From DASTCC01 sp035711465 (lineage in GTDB: Bacteria > Acidobacteriota > Vicinamibacteria > Vicinamibacterales > SCN-69-37), in contig DASTCC010000153.1 in assembly GCA_035711465.1 (NCBI GenBank), forward strand, positions 1 to 11,039: DNA of 11,039 bases, in the 5' to 3' direction. The translations under genes were made by a program, and so were the position numbers. How positions within the stretch are numbered: the stretch's first letter is position 1; each line of letters starts with the position of its first letter. Below, in pieces: positions 5,376 to 11,039 of the stretch. The notes beneath the pieces are model-generated. The model was not told the origin of the DNA and did not search any database. It saw only the letters and a list, made by a program, of their open reading frames with translations.

Positions 5376-6322
5376 GACTTCTTTTTCAGCGAAATCCGCT
5401 CCGTCAGCGTCTTGCCGGCTTCGACCGCGACCTCACCGCTGTAGGTCTCGTAGCCGTCGGCGCGAAGCTCGATCTGGTGCCGGCTGGGCTCGAGGCTCAG
5501 GTGATCGGACAGCCCGTCGAAATCGTCCACCGATCCGACGAGCGCGCCGTCGATGTAGACCTTCGCCGCCGCCGGCTTCACCTTGAGGCGAATCGACCCC
5601 AGCTCCCGCGCCGGTTCGCGGTCCTCGTCGTAGGTGTCGCCGCCGCCCGAGTAGTATCCGCCGCCGTACCCGCCGTACGGGTAGCCGCAGCAGCCGTAGC
5701 CGTAGCCCAATCCGATCGAGAACGCGAAGCCGTACGGATATCCCCAGGAGTACGGATAGCCGTAGTAGGGATAGCCGTAATACGGGTAGTAACCGTAGTA
5801 CGGGTAATAGCCGTATCCGTAGTACGGGTAGTACGGATAGTACGGATAGTACGGATAAATCGGGTAGCCCGGGCGAACGTTGAACGGCCGCCCCACGGCG
5901 TTGCCGGTGACCGGCGCGCCGTTGCGGCTGCGTCCGATGGCCGTGCCGCTGCTCGGTCCTGGTCCGCCCCGCGTCTGTCCGACGGTTGCCGGGGCACGAC
6001 CGCCATTCGGCTGACCGCCGGATCGAGGCGTGGCCGTGCCGGTGCGAGCGCCGCCCGCCGGCGCCCGGCGCTGCGGTTCGTCGGCGCGAGCCGACGGGTT
6101 CGAGCGGTCGTCGCCGCCTCGAGCCGCGGGCCGCTCTGCCGACGTTCGTTCGCGGACGCCGTTGCTGCTGTTTTCCGAGCCGCCGCCGGTATTGCGAGCG
6201 ACCGCGGTGCCCGTGCTGCCGCCTTCGCTCGTGCGGGCGCGTGCCTGCCCGAATGCCAGCGTGGGGCTGGCGAGCGCAACTGCGATGACCAGGGAAAGCG
6301 CAAGACGTGTGGGCGTGGTCAT
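5372..6322 (-). CDS. Secreted Tyr/Gly-rich protein with C-terminal PEGA domain
   Basis: A 316-residue exported protein in three parts. Residues 1-25 are a signal peptide (LALSLVIAVALASPTLAFGQ). Residues 28-150 are disordered and rich in Gly, Arg, Ser, Thr and Pro. Residues 153-226 are a striking Tyr-rich block: four YPY units in a row, then GYY/PYYGY/GYPY units, ending CCGYPYGGYGGGYYSGGG. Residues 242-313 match a PEGA domain (GSIRLKVKPAAAKVYIDGAL, then SRHQIELRADGYETYSGE), a surface-associated beta domain seen in envelope proteins. The ATG at 6322 is preferred over an upstream one at 6400 because GGAGG lies five bases before it and the signal peptide starts there. It is coupled to the four-helix membrane gene and divergent from hslV. 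A role in the envelope or surface layer is inference. Confidence 0.88.
   Translation of the reverse strand: MTTPTRLALSLVIAVALASPTLAFGQARARTSEGGSTGTAVARNTGGGSENSSNGVRERTSAERPAARGGDDRSNPSARADEPQRRAPAGGARTGTATPRSGGQPNGGRAPATVGQTRGGPGPSSGTAIGRSRNGAPVTGNAVGRPFNVRPGYPIYPYYPYYPYYPYYGYGYYPYYGYYPYYGYPYYGYPYSWGYPYGFAFSIGLGYGYGCCGYPYGGYGGGYYSGGGDTYDEDREPARELGSIRLKVKPAAAKVYIDGALVGSVDDFDGLSDHLSLEPSRHQIELRADGYETYSGEVAVEAGKTLTERISLKKKS
5819..5854. repeat. four tandem 9-base units encoding YPY
   Basis: Four 9-base units of the form (G/A)TAGTACGG stand end to end on the plus strand; on the minus strand they are TAT/TAC-CCG-TAC type codons spelling repeated YPY. Looser copies of the same codons continue down to about 5745 (GYPYYGYPY). 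The near identity at DNA level suggests recent expansion by slippage rather than old protein-level selection alone. Confidence 0.8.
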
Positions 6323-6371
6323 ACGGTCCTCCAGAAGGCGCGACTCGGACCTTGCCACCGTACTCAGTGCA

Positions 6372-6400
6372 ACTCTACTGCCACGTCGAATCGAGCGCAA
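6372..6400 (-). promoter_or_regulatory. sigma-70-like promoter of the PEGA operon
   Basis: On the minus strand TTGCGC (6400-6395), a 17-base spacer and TAGAGT (6377-6372) form a -35/-10 pair with four of six matches each at ideal spacing. Transcription would start near 6365, about 43 bases before the ATG at 6322, leaving room for the GGAGG site. Confidence 0.45.
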
Positions 6401-6444
6401 ACGGGCGAGTGCCGCCCGCGGCGGTCGCAGGTGTCCTCCCGCGC

Positions 6445-6473
6445 TTGCCCTCCCGGGCGGACGGCACTACGAT
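6445..6473 (+). promoter_or_regulatory. sigma-70-like promoter of hslVU
   Basis: TTGCCC (6445-6450), a 17-base spacer and TACGAT (6468-6473) give four of six matches in each hexamer. The start would fall near 6480, about eight bases before the hslV ATG, so the message would have almost no leader; no Shine-Dalgarno is visible there. No obvious heat-shock sigma-32 motif or CIRCE element is seen in this gap. Confidence 0.4.
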
Positions 6474-6487
6474 GAAATTTCGGCTGC

Positions 6488-7021
6488 ATGTCACCACACG
6501 CAACGACCGTCCTCACCGTTCGGCACCAGGGCAAAGTGGTCATGGCCAGCGACGGGCAGGTGACGCTCGGGCAGACGGTTGTGAAGCACTCGGCCCGCAA
6601 GGTGCGCCGGCTATATCACGATCGCGTCCTCGCCGGCTTCGCCGGATCCGCGGCTGACGGGTTCGCGCTGTTCTCGCGTTTCGAGAGCAAGCTCGAGGAG
6701 CACCGCGGCAACCTCGACCGCGCGGCGGTCGAGCTGGCGCGCGACTGGCGGACCGATCGGGCGCTGCGCCGGCTCGAAGCGATGCTGCTCGTCGCCGACG
6801 GGCGGTTGACGTATCTGCTCTCGGGCACCGGCGATCTCATCGAGCCCGACGACGGCGTGATCGGGATCGGATCGGGCGGACCCTACGCGATGGCCGCCGC
6901 GCTCGCGCTGGTGCGGGCTGCGAGCACGCTCGATGCGCGCACCATCGTCGATCACGCCATGGCGGTGGCGGCCGGCATCTGCATCTACACGAACGACCGT
7001 CTGGTCGTGGAAGAGCTCTGA
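6488..7021 (+). CDS. hslV: HslV (ClpQ) proteolytic subunit of the HslUV protease
   Basis: A 177-residue N-terminal-nucleophile threonine protease. It forms the double hexameric peptidase core that degrades proteins fed by the HslU ATPase in the cytoplasm. The N-terminus MSPHATTVLTVRHQGKVVMA places the twin threonines at residues 6 and 7; by family rule T6 becomes the nucleophile after removal of the short propeptide. Other hallmarks follow: SDGQVTLGQTVVKHSARKVR, LAGFAGSAAD, ELARDWRTDRALRRLEAML, LSGTGDLIEPDDGVIGIGSG and the C-terminal ICIYTNDRLVVEEL. Length and motifs are complete. The usual GDGQVT reads SDGQVT here, a mild change. hslU begins two bases after the stop, the standard order. Confidence 0.97.
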   Translation: MSPHATTVLTVRHQGKVVMASDGQVTLGQTVVKHSARKVRRLYHDRVLAGFAGSAADGFALFSRFESKLEEHRGNLDRAAVELARDWRTDRALRRLEAMLLVADGRLTYLLSGTGDLIEPDDGVIGIGSGGPYAMAAALALVRAASTLDARTIVDHAMAVAAGICIYTNDRLVVEEL

Positions 7022-7023
7022 TC

Positions 7024-8418
7024 ATGTCGCCGATTTCCCTGCCCGAGAGCGCCGCATCGCTGGCCGAATCGCTGACGCCGCGCGAGATCGTCGCCGAGCT
7101 GGACAAGTACGTCGTCGGCCAGGCGAAAGCGAAACGCGCGGTCGCGATCGCGCTGCGCAACCGCTACCGGCGGCAGCGGCTCGCGCCGGACATGGCCGAG
7201 GAAGTGGCGCCGAAGAACATCCTCATGATCGGGCCGACCGGCGTCGGCAAGACCGAGATCGCGCGGCGGCTGGCCAAGCTCGCGCAGTCGCCGTTCCTCA
7301 AAGTCGAAGCGTCGAAGTTTACCGAGGTCGGCTACGTCGGCCGCGACGTCGAGTCGATGGTGCGCGACCTCGTCGAGATCGCGGTCAAACTGGTCAGGGA
7401 GGAGCGCGAGGCCGAGGTGCTCGACAAGGCGCGCCAGGCGGCCGAGGAGCGTCTGCTCGATCTGCTGCTGCCGCCGGCGCCGACGTCGAGCGGCTTCGGC
7501 GAGAGCTCCACCGAAGCGCAGATGACGCGCGATCACGCGTCGGCGACGCGCGAGAAGCTGCGCGACCAGTTCCGGGACGGGCGGCTGGACGGGAAGACGG
7601 TGGAGATCGAGGTCCGCGATCGCGGCGTGCCGTCCTTCGAGATCGTGCAGGGCTCGTCGGTGGAGGAGATCGGGATCAACCTCCGCGACATGATGCCCGG
7701 CTTCTTCCAGGGCAAGACGCGGCGGCGCCGCATGCCGGTGCCGGAAGCGTTCGAGCAGCTCGTCCAGGACGAATCGCAGAAGCTGATCGACATGGAAGGC
7801 GTTTCGCGCGCCGCGGTGCTGCGCGTCGAGCAGAGCGGCATCATCTTCGTCGACGAAATCGACAAGATCTCGGGACGCGAGGGATCGCAGGGACCCGACG
7901 TCAGCCGTGAAGGCGTGCAGCGCGACATCCTGCCGATCGTCGAAGGGACGACGGTGAACACCAAGCATGGGATGGTGAAGACCGATCACATCCTGTTCAT
8001 CGCCGCGGGCGCATTCCACGTCTCGAAGCCGTCCGATCTGATTCCCGAGCTGCAGGGCCGGTTCCCGATTCGCGTCGAGCTGGAGGCGCTGGGCCGCGAC
8101 GACTTCGTGCGCATCCTGACCGAGCCGCGCAACGCGCTGATCACGCAGTACACGGCGCTGCTCGCCACCGAGGGCGTCGCCCTGGAATTCACGCCCGATG
8201 CCGTGCAGCGGCTGGCGGAGCTGGCCACGCTCGTCAACGAGCGCACCGAGAACATCGGCGCCCGCCGCCTGCACACCGTGATGGAACGTCTGCTCGACGA
8301 CGTCTCCTTTCATGCGCCCGAGCTCGGCGGCCGATCGATTCTGATCGACGCGGCTTACGTCGATCGGATGCTCGAGGACATCGCCAAGAGCGACGACCTC
8401 TCGCGGTACATCCTGTGA
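7024..8418 (+). CDS. hslU: HslU (ClpY) ATPase subunit of the HslUV protease
   Basis: A 464-residue AAA+ unfoldase, close to the family's usual length, that caps HslV and threads unfolded substrates into it. N-terminal LTPREIVAELDKYVVGQAKA (17-36) is typical. Walker A is GPTGVGKT at 70-77, the pore loop GYVG at 103-106, and Walker B IIFVDEID at 273-280. The I-domain occupies roughly 110-240 and includes the variable acidic/helical insert; GRF at 345-347 holds the likely arginine finger. GARRLHTVMERLL at 412-424 is the sensor-2 region. The C-terminus DDLSRYIL is the tail that inserts into HslV (Tyr in place of the common Phe). The gene follows hslV by two bases, and its stop overlaps the next gene's GTG. 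Confidence 0.97.
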   Translation: MSPISLPESAASLAESLTPREIVAELDKYVVGQAKAKRAVAIALRNRYRRQRLAPDMAEEVAPKNILMIGPTGVGKTEIARRLAKLAQSPFLKVEASKFTEVGYVGRDVESMVRDLVEIAVKLVREEREAEVLDKARQAAEERLLDLLLPPAPTSSGFGESSTEAQMTRDHASATREKLRDQFRDGRLDGKTVEIEVRDRGVPSFEIVQGSSVEEIGINLRDMMPGFFQGKTRRRRMPVPEAFEQLVQDESQKLIDMEGVSRAAVLRVEQSGIIFVDEIDKISGREGSQGPDVSREGVQRDILPIVEGTTVNTKHGMVKTDHILFIAAGAFHVSKPSDLIPELQGRFPIRVELEALGRDDFVRILTEPRNALITQYTALLATEGVALEFTPDAVQRLAELATLVNERTENIGARRLHTVMERLLDDVSFHAPELGGRSILIDAAYVDRMLEDIAKSDDLSRYIL

Positions 8419-9587
8419 TCCGCGCGCGCCGCCCGAGGATGGCGGGCCTGGCGATCGCGGTGGTCGTGCTCGCCGCGTGCGGCAAGAAAGGGCCGCCGCA
8501 GCCGCCGCTGCGGCCGGTGCCCGACCGCATCGCCGATCTGAAGGCCCGTTACGCGGATGGCCGCGTCGAGTTGACGTTCACGGTGCCGCCGGCCAACGCC
8601 GACGGCACGACACCGGCGGCGATCGAGCGCGTCGAGATCTACCGGCTCGCCGGCGACGTCGCCGCGCCGCCAGCGCCGCCGCCGGTGCAGCCGGTGCAGC
8701 CGCCGGCTCGCGGCGTGCCGCCTCCGCCCCCTCCGGGCATCGGGCCCGCGCAAATCGTGCAGCCCGCGAATCTGCGCGCGACGATTCTCATCCGCCTTCC
8801 ACAGCAGGACGAACCGGCGGCGAAGCCGGCGCCCGCGGCCCCGGTGCAACCCGCGGCCGGCGAAATCGCGACGTTCGTCGACGACGTGCCGGCCGGCACG
8901 AGTGACGCGGTCGTCTGGCGCTACGTGGCCATCGGCGTCGCCGGCCGCAACCGCCGCAGCCAGCCCTCGCCGACCGTCGCGGTCCCGCTCGGCACGCGGC
9001 CGACCGCGCCATCGGGCGTCAGGCTCGACTACAACGAACGCGAGCTGCTGGTCGCCTGGACTGCCGCGGCGCCAGGCGACCGCTTCGTCGTCCTCGATGC
9101 GACCGACCGATCCAAACCCGGCCCGCTCCCGCGCCTGACTGCCGAGCCCGTCCCCGGGCCGACGCATTCGCTGCCGGTCGTCTTCGGCCGGCAGATCTGT
9201 GTCGCGGTGCGGACGGTCTCCGTGTCCGGCGCGGTGACGACGGAGAGCGTGCCGAGCGACGCGGTGTGCGAGACGCCGGTCGACAAGTTCCCGCCGCCGG
9301 CGCCGACCGGCCTGATCGCCCAGGCCGATCAGGGTGCGGTCTCGCTGGTCTGGGGCGCCAGCTCGTCGCTCGACCTGGCCGGCTATCTCGTCTTGCGCAC
9401 CGCCGTGCCAGGTGACACACTTCAGCCGCTCATGACGACACCGATCGCCGCGACGTCGTTCCGCGACACGACGGTGCGCGTCGGCGCGACATACATTTAC
9501 GCCGTGGTTGCCGTCGACAAGTCCGGCAACCGGAGCAGCGAATCGAACCGCCAGACGCTGACGGTCACCGCCCCAACACGGCGGTAG
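8415..9587 (+). CDS. Lipoprotein with LptM-like start and fibronectin-III-like modules
   Basis: A 390-residue exported lipoprotein. The signal peptide (GLAIAVVVLA) ends in the lipobox LAA-C with acylated Cys22, followed at once by GKKGPPQPPLRPVP, the 'CGxKGP' opening typical of LptM/YifL-type small lipoproteins. Unlike those (about 60-70 residues), it continues with three fibronectin-III-like stretches: about 36-190, split by a Pro-rich insert (83-112) and an Ala/Pro insert (133-148); 195-286; and 294-386, the clearest one (PPAPTGLIAQADQGAVSLVW ... SGNRSSES). C262 and C285 in the second module could pair. A role in envelope assembly or surface binding is possible; no enzyme motif is seen. The GTG at 8415 overlaps the hslU stop by four bases (GTGA), so it is translated with the protease. 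Confidence 0.83.
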   Translation: MIRARRPRMAGLAIAVVVLAACGKKGPPQPPLRPVPDRIADLKARYADGRVELTFTVPPANADGTTPAAIERVEIYRLAGDVAAPPAPPPVQPVQPPARGVPPPPPPGIGPAQIVQPANLRATILIRLPQQDEPAAKPAPAAPVQPAAGEIATFVDDVPAGTSDAVVWRYVAIGVAGRNRRSQPSPTVAVPLGTRPTAPSGVRLDYNERELLVAWTAAAPGDRFVVLDATDRSKPGPLPRLTAEPVPGPTHSLPVVFGRQICVAVRTVSVSGAVTTESVPSDAVCETPVDKFPPPAPTGLIAQADQGAVSLVWGASSSLDLAGYLVLRTAVPGDTLQPLMTTPIAATSFRDTTVRVGATYIYAVVAVDKSGNRSSESNRQTLTVTAPTRR

Positions 9588-9599
9588 AACCCGGTGTTT

Positions 9600-9627
9600 G
9601 AGTCTGGAGTTCTGAGTTCTGAGTTCG
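9600..9627. repeat. tandem repeat of a 7-base unit (GAGTTCT)
   Basis: Four units in a row: GAGTCTG, GAGTTCT, GAGTTCT, GAGTTCG. It lies in the 74-base gap between the lipoprotein and FAH genes and is AT-richer than its surroundings. It reads like a short intergenic slippage repeat. No promoter, terminator or protein signature goes with it. Confidence 0.7.
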
Positions 9628-9661
9628 CAACTGAGCCGCCCGTCGCTGTCCACGTCCAACC

Positions 9662-10426
9662 ATGCTTCGTCTCTATCGCATCGATCACCAGGGTTCGCCG
9701 CTCTACGCCGCCGAGCGCGAAGGGAAGTGGCGTCTCGTCAACGGCGACATCTTCGGCACGTTCACCGAGGGGCCGGAGATTTCGTCCGAGGGCCTGAAGC
9801 TTCGGCCGCCGGCGTCGCCGTCCAAAATCGTCTGCGTCGGTCTGAACTACAAGGACCACGCCGCCGAGGTGAAGAAGCCGCTCCCCGAGGAGCCGCTGAT
9901 CTTCATCAAGCCGTCGACGGCCGTGATCGGCCCCGGCGACGCCATCGAGGTGCCGGCCTGGGTCGGCCGCGTCGATTACGAAGCCGAGCTCGGCGTCGTC
10001 ATCCGCAAGCGCGCCTCGCGCGTGAAGATGAAGCAGGCCGCCGAGTACATCCTCGGCCTGACGTCGGTGAACGACGTCACCGCGCGCGAGCTGCAGCGCA
10101 AGGACGGGCAGTACACGCGCGGCAAGGGCTTCGACACCTTCGCGCCGATCGGACCGTGCGTGGCGGTGGGCCTCGAAGGACGCGACCTCCAGGTGCGCGG
10201 CTACGTCAACGGCGACCTGCGCCAGGATTCGCGGACGCGCGAGCTGATCTTCACGATTCCCGAGCTGGTCGAGTTCATTTCCTCGGTGATGACGCTGCTG
10301 CCGGGCGATATCATTTCTACAGGGACGCCCTCGGGCATCGGCCCGATCAAGCCGGGGGATCAGGTCACGATCCATGTCGAGGGCGTCGGCGCACTCACCA
10401 ACCCGGTCGTGGCAAGGGACAACTGA
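9662..10426 (+). CDS. Fumarylacetoacetate hydrolase (FAH) family enzyme
   Basis: A 254-residue cytoplasmic enzyme of the FAH superfamily, which cleaves or isomerises C-C bonds in acylpyruvate-type substrates. A short N-terminal domain (1-48) is followed by the catalytic core: SKIVCVGLNYKDHAAE (54-69), FIKPSTAVIGPGDAI (81-95), the metal-binding YEAELGVVI with E107 and E109, and VNDVTARELQ with D138. A loop RGKGFDTFAPIGP (153-165) has the likely catalytic Lys155; STGTPSGIGPIKPGD (219-233) and the closing VEGVGALTNPVV are typical. Size and wording fit the 2-hydroxyhepta-2,4-diene-1,7-dioate isomerase / acylpyruvase (FAHD1-like) group. The substrate is not readable. No Shine-Dalgarno precedes the ATG. 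The aldolase gene starts one base after its stop. Confidence 0.92.
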   Translation: MLRLYRIDHQGSPLYAAEREGKWRLVNGDIFGTFTEGPEISSEGLKLRPPASPSKIVCVGLNYKDHAAEVKKPLPEEPLIFIKPSTAVIGPGDAIEVPAWVGRVDYEAELGVVIRKRASRVKMKQAAEYILGLTSVNDVTARELQRKDGQYTRGKGFDTFAPIGPCVAVGLEGRDLQVRGYVNGDLRQDSRTRELIFTIPELVEFISSVMTLLPGDIISTGTPSGIGPIKPGDQVTIHVEGVGALTNPVVARDN

Positions 10427-10427
10427 C

Positions 10428-11039
10428 ATGAAGCTCTTCATCGACAGCGGCAATCTTCGCGAGATCGAATCGCTGGTGCCGTTCGGCATCGTCGACGGCA
10501 TCACCACGAATCCGTCGCTGTTGGCCAAGGAATCGGGAGACGCGCGCGACCTGATCAAGCAGATCTGTCGCGTCGTCCAGGGGCCGGTGAGCGCCGAAGT
10601 GGTGACGACGACGACCGCCGACATGATCGCGGAAGGCCGCGAGCTGGCGAAGATCGACGATCACGTCGTCGTCAAGATCCCGTTCACCCGCGACGGCGTG
10701 CGCGCCATCAAGGCGCTCGCCGGCGAGGGCATCCGCGTCAACACCACGCTGATCTTCTCGCCGACGCAGGCGATGTTCGCCGCCAAGGTCGGCGCGGCGT
10801 ACGTCAGCCCGTTCGTCGGCCGGCTCGACGACATCTCCACCGACGGCATGCTGCTGATCCGGCAGATCGTCGAGATCTTCGACCAGTACGAGTTCCCCAC
10901 CGAAGTGCTGGTCGCGAGCGTCCGGCATCCGCTGCACATCGTCGAGGCGGCGCGGCTGGGCGCGGACATCTGCACGTGTCCGGCGAAGGTGATCGAGCAG
11001 TGCTTCAATCACCCGCTGACCGACATCGGCCTCGAGAAG
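10428..11039 (+). CDS. fsa: Transaldolase / fructose-6-phosphate aldolase (TalC/FSA type), cut at the window end
   Basis: The first 204 codons of a small class I aldolase. Family members run to about 215-220 residues, so only the last dozen or so are missing. MKLFIDSGNLREIESLVPFG is the classic start, followed by DGITTNPSLLAKE (23-35). Lys83 in VVVKIPFT is the Schiff-base lysine. NTTLIFSPTQAMFAAKVGA (105-123), YVSPFVGRLDD (125-135), SVRHPLHIVEAARLGADICT (164-183) and PAKVIEQC (185-192) complete the (beta/alpha)8 barrel. It transfers or cleaves a dihydroxyacetone unit of sugar phosphates, as transaldolase (pentose phosphate path) or FSA. The two cannot be told apart with certainty, but the SVRHP form is more usual in TalC-type transaldolases. 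One base separates it from the FAH stop, and AAGGG lies upstream, so it is co-transcribed. Confidence 0.94.
   Translation, partial: MKLFIDSGNLREIESLVPFGIVDGITTNPSLLAKESGDARDLIKQICRVVQGPVSAEVVTTTTADMIAEGRELAKIDDHVVVKIPFTRDGVRAIKALAGEGIRVNTTLIFSPTQAMFAAKVGAAYVSPFVGRLDDISTDGMLLIRQIVEIFDQYEFPTEVLVASVRHPLHIVEAARLGADICTCPAKVIEQCFNHPLTDIGLEK

Noticed and set aside
5645..5866. Repeats resembling a CRISPR array
   Set aside because: The units are 9-base in-frame codon repeats with no unique spacers and encode a Tyr-rich protein segment.
6323..6400. Upstream extension of the PEGA protein to 6400
   Set aside because: It would bury the signal peptide behind 26 charged residues and overlap the promoter. 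GGAGG sits five bases before the ATG at 6322.
6985..8313. 442-codon open frame antisense to hslU
   Set aside because: It lies opposite an unmistakable HslU, and its composition is that of a reverse-frame shadow. No ribosome site or motif supports it.
8355..9659. 434-codon open frame antisense to the FN3 lipoprotein
   Set aside because: Arg/Gly/Asp-rich shadow. The plus strand has a lipobox and FN3-like motifs.

Overview
The window is high-GC bacterial chromosome (GC-rich third codon positions, many long shadow ORFs on the wrong strand). HslVU, an ECF sigma/anti-sigma operon, a YPY/GY-rich PEGA-domain protein and an N-terminal-HTH/C-terminal-receiver regulator together suggest Acidobacteriota, possibly the Vicinamibacteria. 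This is a judgement from gene content and style, not from a marker gene. It looks like ordinary host chromosome: no phage, transposon, CRISPR array, tRNA or rRNA is visible.

Layout. Bases 1-716 are on the minus strand: the first 18 codons of an ABC-type ATPase (1-55) and, upstream of it, a small response regulator with an excisionase-like HTH at the N-terminus and a receiver at the C-terminus (138-716). Across a 267-base divergent region, the plus strand carries an ECF sigma factor (984-1592), a zinc-finger anti-sigma factor with one membrane segment (1666-2331) and a secreted protein of unknown family (2348-3055). A small lipoprotein (3093-3602) follows, joined by a GTGA overlap to an APC-family amino-acid permease (3599-5011).

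The permease converges with a minus-strand pair whose reading direction runs toward it. A secreted Tyr-rich PEGA protein (5372-6322) is coupled by another GTGA overlap to a four-helix membrane protein (4941-5375), whose last 23 codons lie antisense to the permease gene.

Divergent from the PEGA gene is a plus-strand run: hslV (6488-7021) and hslU (7024-8418), the two-component ATP-dependent protease; a lipoprotein with a CGKKGPP start and fibronectin-III-like modules (8415-9587), overlapping hslU by GTGA; a fumarylacetoacetate-hydrolase-family enzyme (9662-10426); and a TalC/FSA-type transaldolase cut by the window end (10428-11039).

Functional links are clearest for hslV-hslU and for sigma/anti-sigma. 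The sigma operon's third gene could be an extracytoplasmic partner of the anti-sigma factor. The FAH and transaldolase genes are tightly spaced and probably co-transcribed, but they suggest no single pathway. I found no convincing wholly new defence or mobile system. The more interesting items are the secreted third gene of the sigma operon, the PEGA/4-TM pair, the lipoprotein-permease pair, the LptM-like/FN3 lipoprotein downstream of hslU, and several short repeats placed at promoters or gene junctions.
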